Origin: an uncultured Eubacteriales bacterium
Lineage (GTDB): Bacteria > Bacillota > Clostridia > Christensenellales > Aristaeellaceae
Direction: 5' to 3'
Length of the DNA: 51,023 nucleotides
Assembly (NCBI GenBank): GCA_902801765.1
Contig: CADCJO010000023.1
Span: forward strand, 1 to 51,023
A program made the position numbers and the translations under genes. Of this stretch, positions 16,797 through 24,389 are shown piece after piece (the stretch's first letter is position 1; the number at the start of each line of letters is the position of its first letter). The notes beneath the pieces are model-generated. The model searched no databases. It was not told the origin of the DNA and was given only the letters and a program-made list of their open reading frames with translations.

Positions 16797-17078
16797 AGGG
16801 GGTTTCCTCCTTTATAGGTTCCTCATTCATGGTGGGTACGCAATGCCCCCATGAGAGGTCGGATGCTGTGTCACACTCTCTCGTTTCTCCGTTCGTTCTT
16901 GAGAACGAAGCCAGGCGGAGAGAGGGCGATGAACGTTTGGGGATGTGCCTTAGATTCGGGATGGGATTTCCCTGATAAGGGCCGCAGCTGTAGCAGCGCT
17001 ACCGCAAGGCCCGCAGAAGGGAAAGACCGCCCGAAGATGAGGCACAGCGCCGAACGGGCATCGCACGAACGACGCCAA
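16797..17078 (-). promoter_or_regulatory. Structured 282-base spacer at the S10/spc boundary
   Basis: No gene. Besides the family 1 element at 16944-17046 it holds a hairpin with arms TTCGTTCT/AACGAA enclosed by CTCTC..TCTCCG / CGGAGAGAG (about 16876-16924) and a smaller CATGG..CCATG hairpin close to rplN. No convincing promoter was found. The place corresponds to the S10/spc operon junction of E. coli, so a regulatory, processing or attenuation role for rplN and followers is plausible but unproven. Confidence 0.5.
16944..17046 (+). repeat. Family 1 nested-hairpin element, copy A
   Basis: Five stems nest exactly: TGTGCCT/AGGCACA (16944-16950, 17040-17046); TTCGGG/CCCGAA (16955-16960, 17030-17035); TTTCCCT/AGGGAAA (16967-16973, 17018-17024); GGGCC/GGCCC (16979-16983, 17008-17012); GTAGC/GCTAC (16990-16994, 16998-17002). 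It shares the GTAGC-AGC-GCTAC hairpin and the AAAGAC..CCC.AAGAT block with copies B and C. In the orientation of copies B and C it is antisense to the ribosomal transcript. Confidence 0.65.
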
Positions 17079-17339
17079 TTACTTGGCTTTTTCGATGATT
17101 TCCACCAGCCGCCAATGCTTATCCTTGGACAGGGGACGGCATTCCATGATCTTCACGGTGTCGCCGATGCCGCAGGCGTTTTCTTCATCGTGCACCTTGA
17201 TTTTGCTGGTGCGGGTGATGAACTTGCCATACAGGGGATGACGCACGCGGGTGGACAGGCTGACCACGCAGGTCTTGTCCATCTTATCGCTGACGACCAC
17301 GCCAACGCGGGTCTTGCGGATGCCTCTTACTTCAGACAT
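17079..17339 (-). CDS. rpsQ: 30S ribosomal protein uS17
   Basis: 16S rRNA-binding OB-fold protein, 86 aa. [38 protein letters not shown] and the C-terminal [20 protein letters not shown] are diagnostic. Start ATG 17339 is 8 bases after AAGGAG; a GTG at 17357 would include that site in the coding sequence. Last gene of the S10 block. Confidence 0.97.
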   Translation of the reverse strand: MSEVRGIRKTRVGVVVSDKMDKTCVVSLSTRVRHPLYGKFITRTSKIKVHDEENACGIGDTVKIMECRPLSKDKHWRLVEIIEKAK

Positions 17340-17367
17340 GGTATTGACTCCTTTCACGGCTTATCGG

Positions 17368-17559
17368 TCACGCCTTGCTCTGCTGGGTCTGCACGGTCAT
17401 CGCACGGGCGATGTCACGTTTGACGGCAGTGATCTGCATGGTGTTTTCGAGCTGACCGGTGGCAAGCCGGAAACGAAGGTTGAAGAGCTCTTCCTTGAGC
17501 TCGGCGATCTTCGCGGTCAATTCCTCAGGCTTCATGGCTGCGAATTCCTTGGCCTTCAT
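17368..17559 (-). CDS. rpmC: 50S ribosomal protein uL29
   Basis: 63-residue coiled-coil protein at the peptide exit, docking site for trigger factor. [40 protein letters not shown] and [11 protein letters not shown] are typical. Start overlaps the rplP stop by four bases (ATGA), so it is translationally coupled and has only a weak site of its own. Confidence 0.96.
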   Translation of the reverse strand: MKAKEFAAMKPEELTAKIAELKEELFNLRFRLATGQLENTMQITAVKRDIARAMTVQTQQSKA

Positions 17560-18008
17560 TTACTTTCACCACCCGCTACATTTTCGTTGGGATTGGGAGC
17601 GTCTTCCCGCTTCACAATCTTGGTTTTCAGAGGGAGCTTACCGGAGGCCAGACGCAGGGCTTCGCGAGCGACGCTCTCGTCAATGCCGCCGATTTCGAAC
17701 AGCACGCGGCCGGGCTTGACCACGGCCACCCAGTATTCGGGCGTACCTTTACCGGAACCCATGCGGGTTTCGGCGGGCTTTTCGGTCACGGGCTTATCGG
17801 GGAAAATCTTGATCCAGACCTGGCCGCCGCGCTTGGTATAACGGGTCAGCGCGATACGGGCGGCTTCGATCTGCTGGGAGGTGACCCAGCAGGGTTCCAT
17901 GGCCATCAGGCCGATATCGCCATTGGAGACGAAATTACCGCGATGGGCGGTACCCTTCATGCGACCGCGGAACTGCTTGCGGTGCTTTACTCTTTTCGGC
18001 ATCAGCAT
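17556..18008 (-). CDS. rplP: 50S ribosomal protein uL16
   Basis: Large-subunit protein near the A-site tRNA, 150 aa. [19 protein letters not shown], then [39 protein letters not shown] and [16 protein letters not shown] are diagnostic. A short tail ([15 protein letters not shown]) extends past the usual end. Overlaps rpmC by four bases. Confidence 0.98.
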   Translation of the reverse strand: MLMPKRVKHRKQFRGRMKGTAHRGNFVSNGDIGLMAMEPCWVTSQQIEAARIALTRYTKRGGQVWIKIFPDKPVTEKPAETRMGSGKGTPEYWVAVVKPGRVLFEIGGIDESVAREALRLASGKLPLKTKIVKREDAPNPNENVAGGESK

Positions 18009-18012
18009 AGGA

Positions 18013-18690
18013 TTACTTGCCTCCTTCGATCGCGGCAGCGGGCTGCGCGGCCTTCTTGGGCTTGGGGAGAACCTCTCCCTTGTATACCCACACCTTCACG
18101 CCCAGACGGCCGTAGGAAGTTTTCGCTTCGCAGAAGCCGTAGTCGATGTTGGCGCGCAGGGTCTGCAGAGGGATGGAACCCTCATGGTATTTTTCGGTAC
18201 GGGCGATTTCAGCGCCGCCGACGCGGCCGCCGATGGCGATCTTGACGCCCTTGACGCCCAGCTTCATGGCGCGCTGAATGCTCTGCTTCATGGCGCGGCG
18301 GAAGCCGATGCGCTTTTCCAGCTGCTGCGCGATGTTCTCGGCGATCAGCTGCGCGTCAGCGTCGGGGTTCTTCACGTCCAGCACGCGGATGTTCACGGCA
18401 TGGCCGCAGAACTTTTCCACGTCGGCGCGAATTTCGTCAATGCCCTTGCCGCTGCGGCCGATCACCATGCCGGGCTTGCCGGCGAACAGGGTGACGGTCA
18501 TGCGGGAAGCGCTGCGTTCGATGTCGATGCGGCTGATCCCGGCGGCGTTGTACTTTTCTTTCAGCATTTTGCGAAGACGGAAGTCTTCGTTCAGGTTGTT
18601 CGCGAAATCTTTCTTCCCGGCATACCAGCGGGTGCTCCAGTCAAAGATGACACCAACGCGAGCGCCATGGGGATTTACTTTGTGACCCAT
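18013..18690 (-). CDS. rpsC: 30S ribosomal protein uS3
   Basis: mRNA-entry protein with KH domain, 225 aa. [14 protein letters not shown], the KH-loop region [39 protein letters not shown] and [15 protein letters not shown] are diagnostic. Four bases separate its stop from the rplP start. Standard position between rplV and rplP. Confidence 0.98.
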   Translation of the reverse strand: MGHKVNPHGARVGVIFDWSTRWYAGKKDFANNLNEDFRLRKMLKEKYNAAGISRIDIERSASRMTVTLFAGKPGMVIGRSGKGIDEIRADVEKFCGHAVNIRVLDVKNPDADAQLIAENIAQQLEKRIGFRRAMKQSIQRAMKLGVKGVKIAIGGRVGGAEIARTEKYHEGSIPLQTLRANIDYGFCEAKTSYGRLGVKVWVYKGEVLPKPKKAAQPAAAIEGGK

Positions 18691-18702
18691 AATATCCTCC
18701 CT

Positions 18703-19089
18703 TTACTTCTTCTGGTCGAGCACCACGCTGATGTGGCAGGTGCGCTTGAGCATGGGGGAAGCGCTGCCGCGGCTGCGGGCTACGTAGCGCTTGAGGGTCG
18801 GGCCGGGATTGGCGTAGCATTCGGCGACATACAGAGTGCTGCGGTCCAGATCCTGGTTATTCACCGCGTTGGCGATGGCGGAAGAAAGCACCTTCGCGAT
18901 CACGGGGGAAGCAGCCTTGGGGGTAAACTGCAGGATGGCGAGCGCCTGGTCCACATTCTTGCCGCGGATCAGATCGAGCACGATCTTGGCCTTGCGGGAA
19001 GACAGGCGGATGTGCTTGGCGTGCGCCTGGGGACGCTTATCCCGGTTTTCAGCGCGGGCCGCGCCCTTTTCACGGGTACGAGTTGCCAT
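18703..19089 (-). CDS. rplV: 50S ribosomal protein uL22
   Basis: Exit-tunnel protein, 128 aa. AHAKHIRLSSRKAKIVLDLI, GKNVDQALAILQFTPKAA and the C-terminal ARSRGSASPMLKRTCHISVV, which carries the tunnel loop, are diagnostic. It has a short basic N-terminal addition (TRTREKGAARAENRDKR). Confidence 0.97.
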   Translation of the reverse strand: MATRTREKGAARAENRDKRPQAHAKHIRLSSRKAKIVLDLIRGKNVDQALAILQFTPKAASPVIAKVLSSAIANAVNNQDLDRSTLYVAECYANPGPTLKRYVARSRGSASPMLKRTCHISVVLDQKK

Positions 19090-19107
19090 TTGTTTTCTCT
19101 CCTTCCC

Positions 19108-19386
19108 TTATTTACGGCCTGTGGCCTTTTCACCCGCGTGCCCGCGGAACGTGCGGGTGGGGGCGAATTCGCCCAGCTTGTGGCCAACCATGTCCTCGGT
19201 GATGTAAACCGGCACATGCTTGCGGCCGTCATGGACGGCGATGGTGTGGCCGACAAATTCGGGGAAGATGGTGGAGGCGCGGCTCCAGGTCTTGAGCACC
19301 TGCTTGGCGCCGGTTTTGTTCATATCGACGATGCGCTTAAACAGCGCTTCCTGTACAAACGGGCCTTTCTTTACGGAACGGCTCAT
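19108..19386 (-). CDS. rpsS: 30S ribosomal protein uS19
   Basis: Small-subunit head protein, 92 aa. [19 protein letters not shown], then [20 protein letters not shown] and the C-terminal [17 protein letters not shown] are diagnostic. Lies between rplB and rplV in the standard order. Confidence 0.98.
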   Translation of the reverse strand: MSRSVKKGPFVQEALFKRIVDMNKTGAKQVLKTWSRASTIFPEFVGHTIAVHDGRKHVPVYITEDMVGHKLGEFAPTRTFRGHAGEKATGRK

Positions 19387-19415
19387 GCGGTTTCCTCCTT
19401 CCTGTCCGCGCCTTA

Positions 19416-20246
19416 TTACTTGCTGGCACGCTTAACGATGAGGTTATTGGAATATTTCTTGTGCTTGCGGGTCTTGAGGCCCAGAGCGGGCTTGCCCCAC
19501 GGAGTCACAGGAGCGGGCATACCAACGGGGCTCTTGCCCTCGCCGCCGCCATGGGGATGGTCGCAGGGGTTCATGACCACGCCGCGGACGCTGGGACGGA
19601 TGCCCATGTGGCGGGTGCGGCCGGCCTTGCCGATGCGCACGTTGCTGTGGTCGGTGTTGCCCACGGTGCCGATGGTGGCCATGGCGTTCATGGGGAACTT
19701 GCGGAATTCGCCGGAGGGCATACGCACCTGAGCGTAAGCGCCTTCCTTACCCATCAGCTGAGCATAGGCGCCAGCGGAGCGAACCAGCTGACCGCCCTTG
19801 CCGGGCTTGATTTCCAGGTTGTGGATCAGGGTACCGACGGGGATGTTGGCCAGGGGCAGGGCGTTGCCGGGCTTGATGTCGGCGGTTTCGCCGGCCATCA
19901 CGGTGTCGCCCACCTTCAGATCCAGAGGAGCCAGGATATAGCGCTTTTCGCCGTCTACATAGTGCAGCAGGGCGATGAAGGCGCTGCGGTTGGGATCGTA
20001 CTCGATGGCGGCCACTTTGGCGGGCACATCTTTCTTATCGCGCTTGAAATCGATGATGCGGTACTTTACCTTGTTGCCGCCGCCCTGGTGACGGACGGTG
20101 ATTTTGCCCTGCTTATTGCGGCCCGCGTTCTTTTTCTTATATTCGATCAGGCTCTTTTCAGGGGTCTTCTTGGTGATTTCCTCAAACGTCAGCACCGACA
20201 TAAAGCGGCGGGCGGACGAAGTCGGCTTATAAACTCGAATGGCCAT
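19416..20246 (-). CDS. rplB: 50S ribosomal protein uL2
   Basis: Conserved peptidyl-transferase-region protein, 276 aa. [19 protein letters not shown], then [20 protein letters not shown] and the C-terminal [18 protein letters not shown], which includes the essential His region, are diagnostic. Standard position and length. Confidence 0.99.
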   Translation of the reverse strand: MAIRVYKPTSSARRFMSVLTFEEITKKTPEKSLIEYKKKNAGRNKQGKITVRHQGGGNKVKYRIIDFKRDKKDVPAKVAAIEYDPNRSAFIALLHYVDGEKRYILAPLDLKVGDTVMAGETADIKPGNALPLANIPVGTLIHNLEIKPGKGGQLVRSAGAYAQLMGKEGAYAQVRMPSGEFRKFPMNAMATIGTVGNTDHSNVRIGKAGRTRHMGIRPSVRGVVMNPCDHPHGGGEGKSPVGMPAPVTPWGKPALGLKTRKHKKYSNNLIVKRASK

Positions 20247-20262
20247 TGCTTCTTTTCCTCCC

Positions 20263-20559
20263 TTACACCATGCCCTCGAAGAACTCGATGGGCTTGGAAT
20301 CTTCCGTCAGGATCACATAGGCCTTTTTGACTTCGGGGGTGCGGCCGGTGTGGACGCCCTGGCGCTTCATTTTTCCCAGGGTGCGCAGGGTGTTGACCCG
20401 GGCAACCTTGATTTCAGGGAAAACCTTCTCCAGCGCGGTCTTGATTTCGATCTTGTTGGCGTCGATGGCCACTTCAAAGACGTAGCGCTTGTCGGCGATG
20501 CCGTCGTAGCCTTTTTCAGTCAGGACGGGGCGCAGAATGATGTCATGCGGGTTCTTCAT
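20263..20559 (-). CDS. rplW: 50S ribosomal protein uL23
   Basis: Exit-site protein, docking point for trigger factor and SRP, 98 aa. [20 protein letters not shown], then [20 protein letters not shown] and [18 protein letters not shown] are diagnostic. Overlaps the rplD stop by four bases; its site AGGAGG lies inside rplD. Confidence 0.98.
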   Translation of the reverse strand: MKNPHDIILRPVLTEKGYDGIADKRYVFEVAIDANKIEIKTALEKVFPEIKVARVNTLRTLGKMKRQGVHTGRTPEVKKAYVILTEDSKPIEFFEGMV

Positions 20560-21182
20560 GCGTACACCTCCTGGAGGTCCTGCATGGCCCCTTTGAGCAC
20601 GATGATCTTATCGGCGTTCAGCAGGTCATACACATTGATGGTGTTTACATAAGCGTCTTTCAGGGTGGGGATGTTCTTGCCGGCGCGGATGACGGATTCG
20701 TCCCGGTCGGCCAGCACCAGCAGGGCCTTCTGTTCGCTGACGTTCAGGGCCTTGAGCACCTGGGCCATCAGCTTGGTCTTGCTTTCCTGGAGCTTGATTT
20801 CGTCCACCACGATGATGGAGCCTTCATTATATTTGCTGGTCAGGGCGCTCTTCATCGCCAGGCGGCGAACCTTCTTGGGCACCTTGATCACATAATCCCG
20901 GGGCTGGGGAGCGAACACCACGCCGCCGTGACGGAACTGGGGAGCCCGGTTGCCATGGTGGCGAGCGTTACCAGTGCCCTTCTGGCGGTAGATTTTCCGA
21001 CCGCCGCCGCGAACCATGCCGCGGGAGAGGGCGCTCTGGGTGCCCTGGCGCTGATTAGCTAAAATGGAGCGAACGACCAGATGCATGGCGGGGACATTGA
21101 TGGGAGAGGCGAAGATTTCTTCGCTCAGCTCCATGCTGCCCACTTTCTTGCCCTGCATGTCGAGCACATCGATGTTAGGCAT
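20556..21182 (-). CDS. rplD: 50S ribosomal protein uL4
   Basis: Exit-tunnel protein, 208 aa. MPNIDVLDMQGKKVGSMEL, the tunnel-loop stretch GGGRKIYRQKGTGNARHHGN and VVDEIKLQESKTKLM are diagnostic. In E. coli L4 represses the S10 operon by acting on its leader; here the S10 leader is about 235 bases and strongly folded (22167-22401), but binding by this L4 is untested. Confidence 0.98.
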   Translation of the reverse strand: MPNIDVLDMQGKKVGSMELSEEIFASPINVPAMHLVVRSILANQRQGTQSALSRGMVRGGGRKIYRQKGTGNARHHGNRAPQFRHGGVVFAPQPRDYVIKVPKKVRRLAMKSALTSKYNEGSIIVVDEIKLQESKTKLMAQVLKALNVSEQKALLVLADRDESVIRAGKNIPTLKDAYVNTINVYDLLNADKIIVLKGAMQDLQEVYA

Positions 21183-21200
21183 TGTTTGTTTCCTCCTTCA

Positions 21201-21842
21201 TCAGGCCTTGCAGGAATTGCGGATGAGCAGCAGGCCTTCCTTGGGGCCGGGAACCGCGCCGTGCACCAGCAGCAGGCTGCGCTCGGCGTCCACCTTCACG
21301 ATGGACAGGTTCTGAACCGTGACCCGCTCCACGCCGTAATGACCGGCCATGTGCTTGTTCTTGAACACGCGGGAAGGATCGGAGTTGGCGCTCATGGAGC
21401 CGACACCGCGGTGATACTTGGAGCCGTGGGCCATGGGGCCGGTGTGCTGGTTCCAGCGGTAGATGGGACCGGTGTAGCCGCGGCCCTTGGTGATGCCGGT
21501 GATATCCACGGCTTCGCCTTCTTCGAACACGTCAGCCTTGATTTCCTGGCCGATTTCGTAAGCGGAGCAGTCGTCAAACCGGAATTCGCGCAGCGCGCGG
21601 GTGGGAGCCACGCCAGCCTTGTTGAAGTGGCCGGCATCGGGCTTGTTGACCAGCTTGGCCACGCGGTTTTCGGGGATCTTGTCGAAGCCGAACTGAACAG
21701 CTTCATAACCGTCTTTTTCGAGGGTTTTCTTCTGCACCACGGTGCAGGGGCCCGCCTGAATGACCGTCACGGGAACCAGACGGCCGTCGGGCAGGAAAAT
21801 CTGGGTCATGCCCAGCTTTTTGCCAACGATCGCTTTCTTCAT
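21201..21842 (-). CDS. rplC: 50S ribosomal protein uL3
   Basis: Assembly-initiating large-subunit protein, 213 aa. [20 protein letters not shown], then [20 protein letters not shown] and [20 protein letters not shown] are diagnostic. Second gene of the cluster after rpsJ, with AGGAGGGC before the ATG. Confidence 0.99.
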   Translation of the reverse strand: MKKAIVGKKLGMTQIFLPDGRLVPVTVIQAGPCTVVQKKTLEKDGYEAVQFGFDKIPENRVAKLVNKPDAGHFNKAGVAPTRALREFRFDDCSAYEIGQEIKADVFEEGEAVDITGITKGRGYTGPIYRWNQHTGPMAHGSKYHRGVGSMSANSDPSRVFKNKHMAGHYGVERVTVQNLSIVKVDAERSLLLVHGAVPGPKEGLLLIRNSCKA

Positions 21843-21857
21843 AATTGCCCTCCTGCC

Positions 21858-22166
21858 TTACAGCTTGATTTCGATTTCGACGCCGGCCGGCAAATCGAGC
21901 TTCATCATGGCGTCCACAGTGGTGCGGTTGGGATTGAGCACGTCGATCAGGCGCTTATGGGTGCGGCGCTCGAACTGCTCGCGGCTATCCTTGTCCTTGT
22001 GCGGGGAACGGAGGATCGTAACGATCTCCTTTTCGGTGGGAAGCGGGATGGGGCCGGACACCCGGGCGCCCGTACGCTTCGCGGTTTCCACAATACGCTC
22101 GGCGGACTGGTCGATCAGGTTGTGCTCGTACGCCTTGAGCTTGATGCGGATCTTCTGGTTGGCCAT
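21858..22166 (-). CDS. rpsJ: 30S ribosomal protein uS10 (also NusE)
   Basis: First gene of the cluster, 102 aa. Small-subunit protein that also joins the Nus antitermination complex. [19 protein letters not shown], then [38 protein letters not shown] and the C-terminal [11 protein letters not shown] are diagnostic. AAGGAGG precedes the ATG. Upstream lie a structured leader and a near-consensus promoter. Confidence 0.99.
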   Translation of the reverse strand: MANQKIRIKLKAYEHNLIDQSAERIVETAKRTGARVSGPIPLPTEKEIVTILRSPHKDKDSREQFERRTHKRLIDVLNPNRTTVDAMMKLDLPAGVEIEIKL

Positions 22167-22401
22167 GGTTTTTCCTCCTTAATTCGTACTCACGGCTTGA
22201 ACGGGGGGAGTCTTTCCCTCACGGTTCTGGCGCTTCGCAGGCGGCGCCACCTTTTGAGGGGAAGCCCGTCGCCTTCCGTGCCTTCGCTTATCGCTTGCAC
22301 GGCTCGAGTCCGTTCGTCGGGGTCGCGCCCCGGCTGGTCGGCGCTAATTACCTGCTCTGGCCTGAGCAGCAACTTAGCGCTTCATCCCTTAAACAGACAG
22401 C
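22167..22401 (-). promoter_or_regulatory. Structured leader of the S10 operon
   Basis: About 235 bases between the predicted start of transcription and rpsJ. Hairpins: GCGCTAA/TTAGCGC (22341-22347 with 22374-22380) enclosing CTGCTC/GAGCAG; a GGGG/CCCC hairpin near 22320-22333; CCGTG/CACGG near 22277-22303; and nested stems ACGGG/CCCGT, TTTCCCTCA/TGAGGGGAA and TGGCGC/GCGCCA (about 22201-22272). This is the place of the L4-controlled leader in E. coli; the folds are different and control by L4 is inference. No terminator U run was seen. Confidence 0.55.
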
Positions 22402-22407
22402 TTTACA

Positions 22408-22436
22408 ATTATATATCATGTCCAGACAAATTGCAA
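22408..22436 (-). promoter_or_regulatory. Promoter of the ribosomal protein operon
   Basis: Minus strand: -35 TTGCAA (22436-22431), 17-base spacer, consensus -10 TATAAT (22413-22408). It is the only strong promoter seen upstream of rpsJ and probably drives most of the 17-kb cluster. Confidence 0.85.
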
Positions 22437-22606
22437 GGGTTTTTCAACCCCTTTTTAAAATTTTTTTCGTCTTTTTTTCGTAACACATCCCCGCAAACGC
22501 CTATATCATACGCTTTTTCCGAATAAAGTGTGTCAACCCTTCCGGGCGTGTCCTCATTTCAGAACCGGTACCGTTCCAGACATTTTCCAGTTGAAGTGTT
22601 GTGATC

Positions 22607-22634
22607 TTGTACAATGGTCAATGCATTATACAAT
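22607..22634 (+). promoter_or_regulatory. Candidate promoter reading into family 1 copy B
   Basis: Plus strand: TTGTAC (22607-22612), 16-base spacer, TACAAT (22629-22634). No gene lies downstream on this strand; a transcript would run through the nested-hairpin element 22696-22870 and then antisense into the metallophosphoesterase gene. May be chance. Confidence 0.35.
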
Positions 22635-22695
22635 ACTTAGTGAATGGGACGATTCTTCCCCCGCGAATTGCTCATGGTGGAGCTGGTGAGAGGTT

Positions 22696-22870
22696 ATACT
22701 AAACTCAAGCTAAAAATGTATCAGATTTGGGATGGATTTTACGCCGTGGCTAAGCTGAATGGAGGGAGGCGTAGCAGCGCTACGTTGACCGGCTACGTTG
22801 ACCGGAATGAAGCAACGCCATGGCGTAAAAGACACCCAAAGATGATATAGTTTTAAATTGAGTTTAGTAT
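22696..22870 (+). repeat. Family 1 nested-hairpin element, copy B, with 13-bp terminal inverted repeats
   Basis: Terminal inverted repeat ATACTAAACTCAA / TTGAGTTTAGTAT (22696-22708, 22858-22870) encloses TTTGGG/CCCAAA, then TTTTACGCC/GGCGTAAAA extended by TGGC/GCCA, then the CGTAGC/GCTACG hairpin. A 13-base unit (GCTACGTTGACCG) is duplicated just after the hairpin. The right end abuts the stop codon of the metallophosphoesterase gene. Size, inverted ends and lack of coding potential resemble a MITE or REP-like element. A 66-codon frame running through it is judged spurious. Confidence 0.7.
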
Positions 22871-23613
22871 TAAATCACCTTCATCGGCGTCCATTCCAGA
22901 TAATCGCCGGAAACGAGACTGTACCGGATGCCATTTTTCACGCCCAGGATGCTGTCATGGAAGCGGGACTGGCCGTGGCAGTGGGCGTAGATCACCTGCT
23001 GCGCGCCGTATTCCTCGGCCATGCGGGTAAACGCGCTGTCCTTTTCCAGGATGTTGGTGGGCGGATAATGCAGAAACATGATCAACTTTTTGTAGCCGTC
23101 CCGCTTCGCCGCTTCAAAGGACACCCGCAGCCGTTCCGCTTCCCGCTCCACCAGCTTTGCCGCGCGGGCGGCTTCCTCCTCGTCCCAGCCCACCACACGC
23201 CTTTTCCGGTCAAGGTAAAAGGGCCCCTCGAACGTGAAGCCCTTCGTGCCCACCAGCGCGAAGTCCTGATAGGCGGCGTAATTGTTTTGCAGGAAGAACA
23301 GCTTGCCCGCGAACCGCTCGTTCAGCGCGGCTGTCTTTTTCGCGTCCCAAAACATATCGTGGTTGCCCCGCAGCAGAATCTTCCGCCCCGGCAGGGAGAG
23401 AATATATTCAAAGTCTTTTTCGCACTCCGCCATGTTCCGGCCCCAGCTGTGGTCGCCCGCCAGCAGCAGCGTGTCCTCCGGGCCGATCATGCGGCGGCAG
23501 TTCTTCAGGAACCGTTCCTCATGGTTTTTCCACACCGACGCGGTCAGCTGGCCGTGAGCTTTCAATTCGGATTGAAAGTGCAAATGAAGATCGCCGATCG
23601 CAAATAAACTCAA
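22870..23613 (-). CDS. Calcineurin-like metallophosphoesterase
   Basis: Predicted metal-dependent phosphohydrolase, 247 aa. The motifs of the fold are present in order: GDLHLH (residues 7-12), LAGDHSWG, LLRGNHDMFW, MFLHYPP and AHCHGQSRFH. The substrate is unknown; related Firmicutes proteins are annotated only as metallophosphoesterases. Start chosen at TTG 23613, 9 bases after AGGAGG, which yields the typical N-terminus before IGDLHLH; a longer frame begins at 23652 without a better site. A single gene flanked by repeats on both sides. Confidence 0.88.
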   Translation of the reverse strand: MSLFAIGDLHLHFQSELKAHGQLTASVWKNHEERFLKNCRRMIGPEDTLLLAGDHSWGRNMAECEKDFEYILSLPGRKILLRGNHDMFWDAKKTAALNERFAGKLFFLQNNYAAYQDFALVGTKGFTFEGPFYLDRKRRVVGWDEEEAARAAKLVEREAERLRVSFEAAKRDGYKKLIMFLHYPPTNILEKDSAFTRMAEEYGAQQVIYAHCHGQSRFHDSILGVKNGIRYSLVSGDYLEWTPMKVI

Positions 23614-23660
23614 GGGAACGTTCCTCCTATATATTTTCTGGGGGAATATCAAAAAAATGT

Positions 23661-24032
23661 ATCAGTCATGGTATGAAGGATGATAATAAAAACGAGGCAG
23701 GGGGCTTCTTCATCCCCCTGTACCCCTGAACCAGGAGATTTCTCACGGGGCTGCCGCCCGGCCTACGCTGACAATGATCCACTGGATCATTGTCCGGGCG
23801 CTTCGGCCCTCCTGGACCTCAACAGCGGATATGGCTTGAATTGGACAATTAACTTGGTTTCCGCTATTGCATGGAAGAATGTGGAAGCCTGGCGTGGCGC
23901 CGTGGTGCTTCTGGCCCGGCGGCGAAGCCACCAACCCGGATGCTTTGCATCCGGGGAAAGCCAGGGAATCATCCGTAGGGGAAAGTTTACTTTCCCCCTC
24001 GGATGTTCCCGGGCTTTCTTGGGCCAGAAGCC
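23661..24032 (+). repeat. Family 2 composite hairpin-array repeat, copy b (fullest copy)
   Basis: Order of parts: head CAGTCATGGTATGAAGGATG; GGGGGC..CCCCC hairpin with the flank TACCCCTGAACC; a CCAGGAG/CTCCTGG stem (23730-23736, 23808-23814) whose loop holds an inserted arm with CAATGATCC/GGATCATTG (23771-23791); a 120-base conserved body; GGCGGCTTC-type hairpin; CCGGATGC/GCATCCGG; GGGGAAAGT/ACTTTCCCC (about 23979-23998). Copy a (1-215) has the same body with a simple hairpin instead of the inserted arm. No coding potential. Confidence 0.75.
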
Positions 24033-24089
24033 TTCAAACTTTTCGTAACCCCAGCGCGGCAGGCGGAGTTTGCCTGATTATCTCAGCTA

Positions 24090-24306
24090 TGTTATTTCGC
24101 CAGTTGCGGGTCCAGGGCGGTCACCGCCCTGGCGCAGGACAAACCGCCGATGACCGCCAGTGGCGGGAATTTCATCGGCGGTGAGATCAGCCGAAACAAG
24201 CAATGTCCGTAGGACTTGCGCCGATTGAGGCTGCGGAACTGGGGGCGCGCAGCCCCCAGCGTTCCCTCCAGTTTGTTTTGAAATTTGTCCTTTAGAACAT
24301 GACTGT
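24090..24306. other. Intergenic hairpin cluster before the DUF1015 gene
   Basis: No gene. Hairpins CCAGGGCGG/CCGCCCTGG (about 24113-24133), CCGCCGATGA/TCATCGGCGG enclosing CCGCCA/TGGCGG (about 24146-24182) and CTGGGGGC/GCCCCCAG (about 24238-24260). The sequence AACAGTCATGTT, the head of the family 2 repeats, occurs on the minus strand at about 24295-24306, so this is probably a diverged relative. Confidence 0.5.
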
Positions 24307-24389
24307 TCGCAGTATTATTTGTATAAAATGAATCGCGCCTCTTGCGAAAAGCATCACATGTTGTTATCATGGAGAAGGAGGTGGAGAAA

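Noticed and set aside
22441-22600. An additional gene between the rpsJ promoter and copy B
   Set aside because: Only short frames without ribosome binding sites; T-rich and otherwise featureless sequence.
22644-22850. A 68-codon open frame through family 1 copy B, partly matching a frame at 37687-38046
   Set aside because: The shared peptide comes only from the repeated DNA (GTAGCAGCGCTAC region); the rest of the frames diverge at once and lack start signals.
23680-24048. A 122-codon open frame on the plus strand within family 2 copy b
   Set aside because: It crosses the inserted arm and several hairpins, has no ribosome binding site, and the homologous frame in copy a differs as much at codon positions 1 and 2 as at 3.
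24342-24377. TTGCGA-17-TATCAT promoter for the DUF1015 gene
   Set aside because: The predicted start of transcription would fall inside the ribosome binding site of the chosen start codon, so the match is probably chance.
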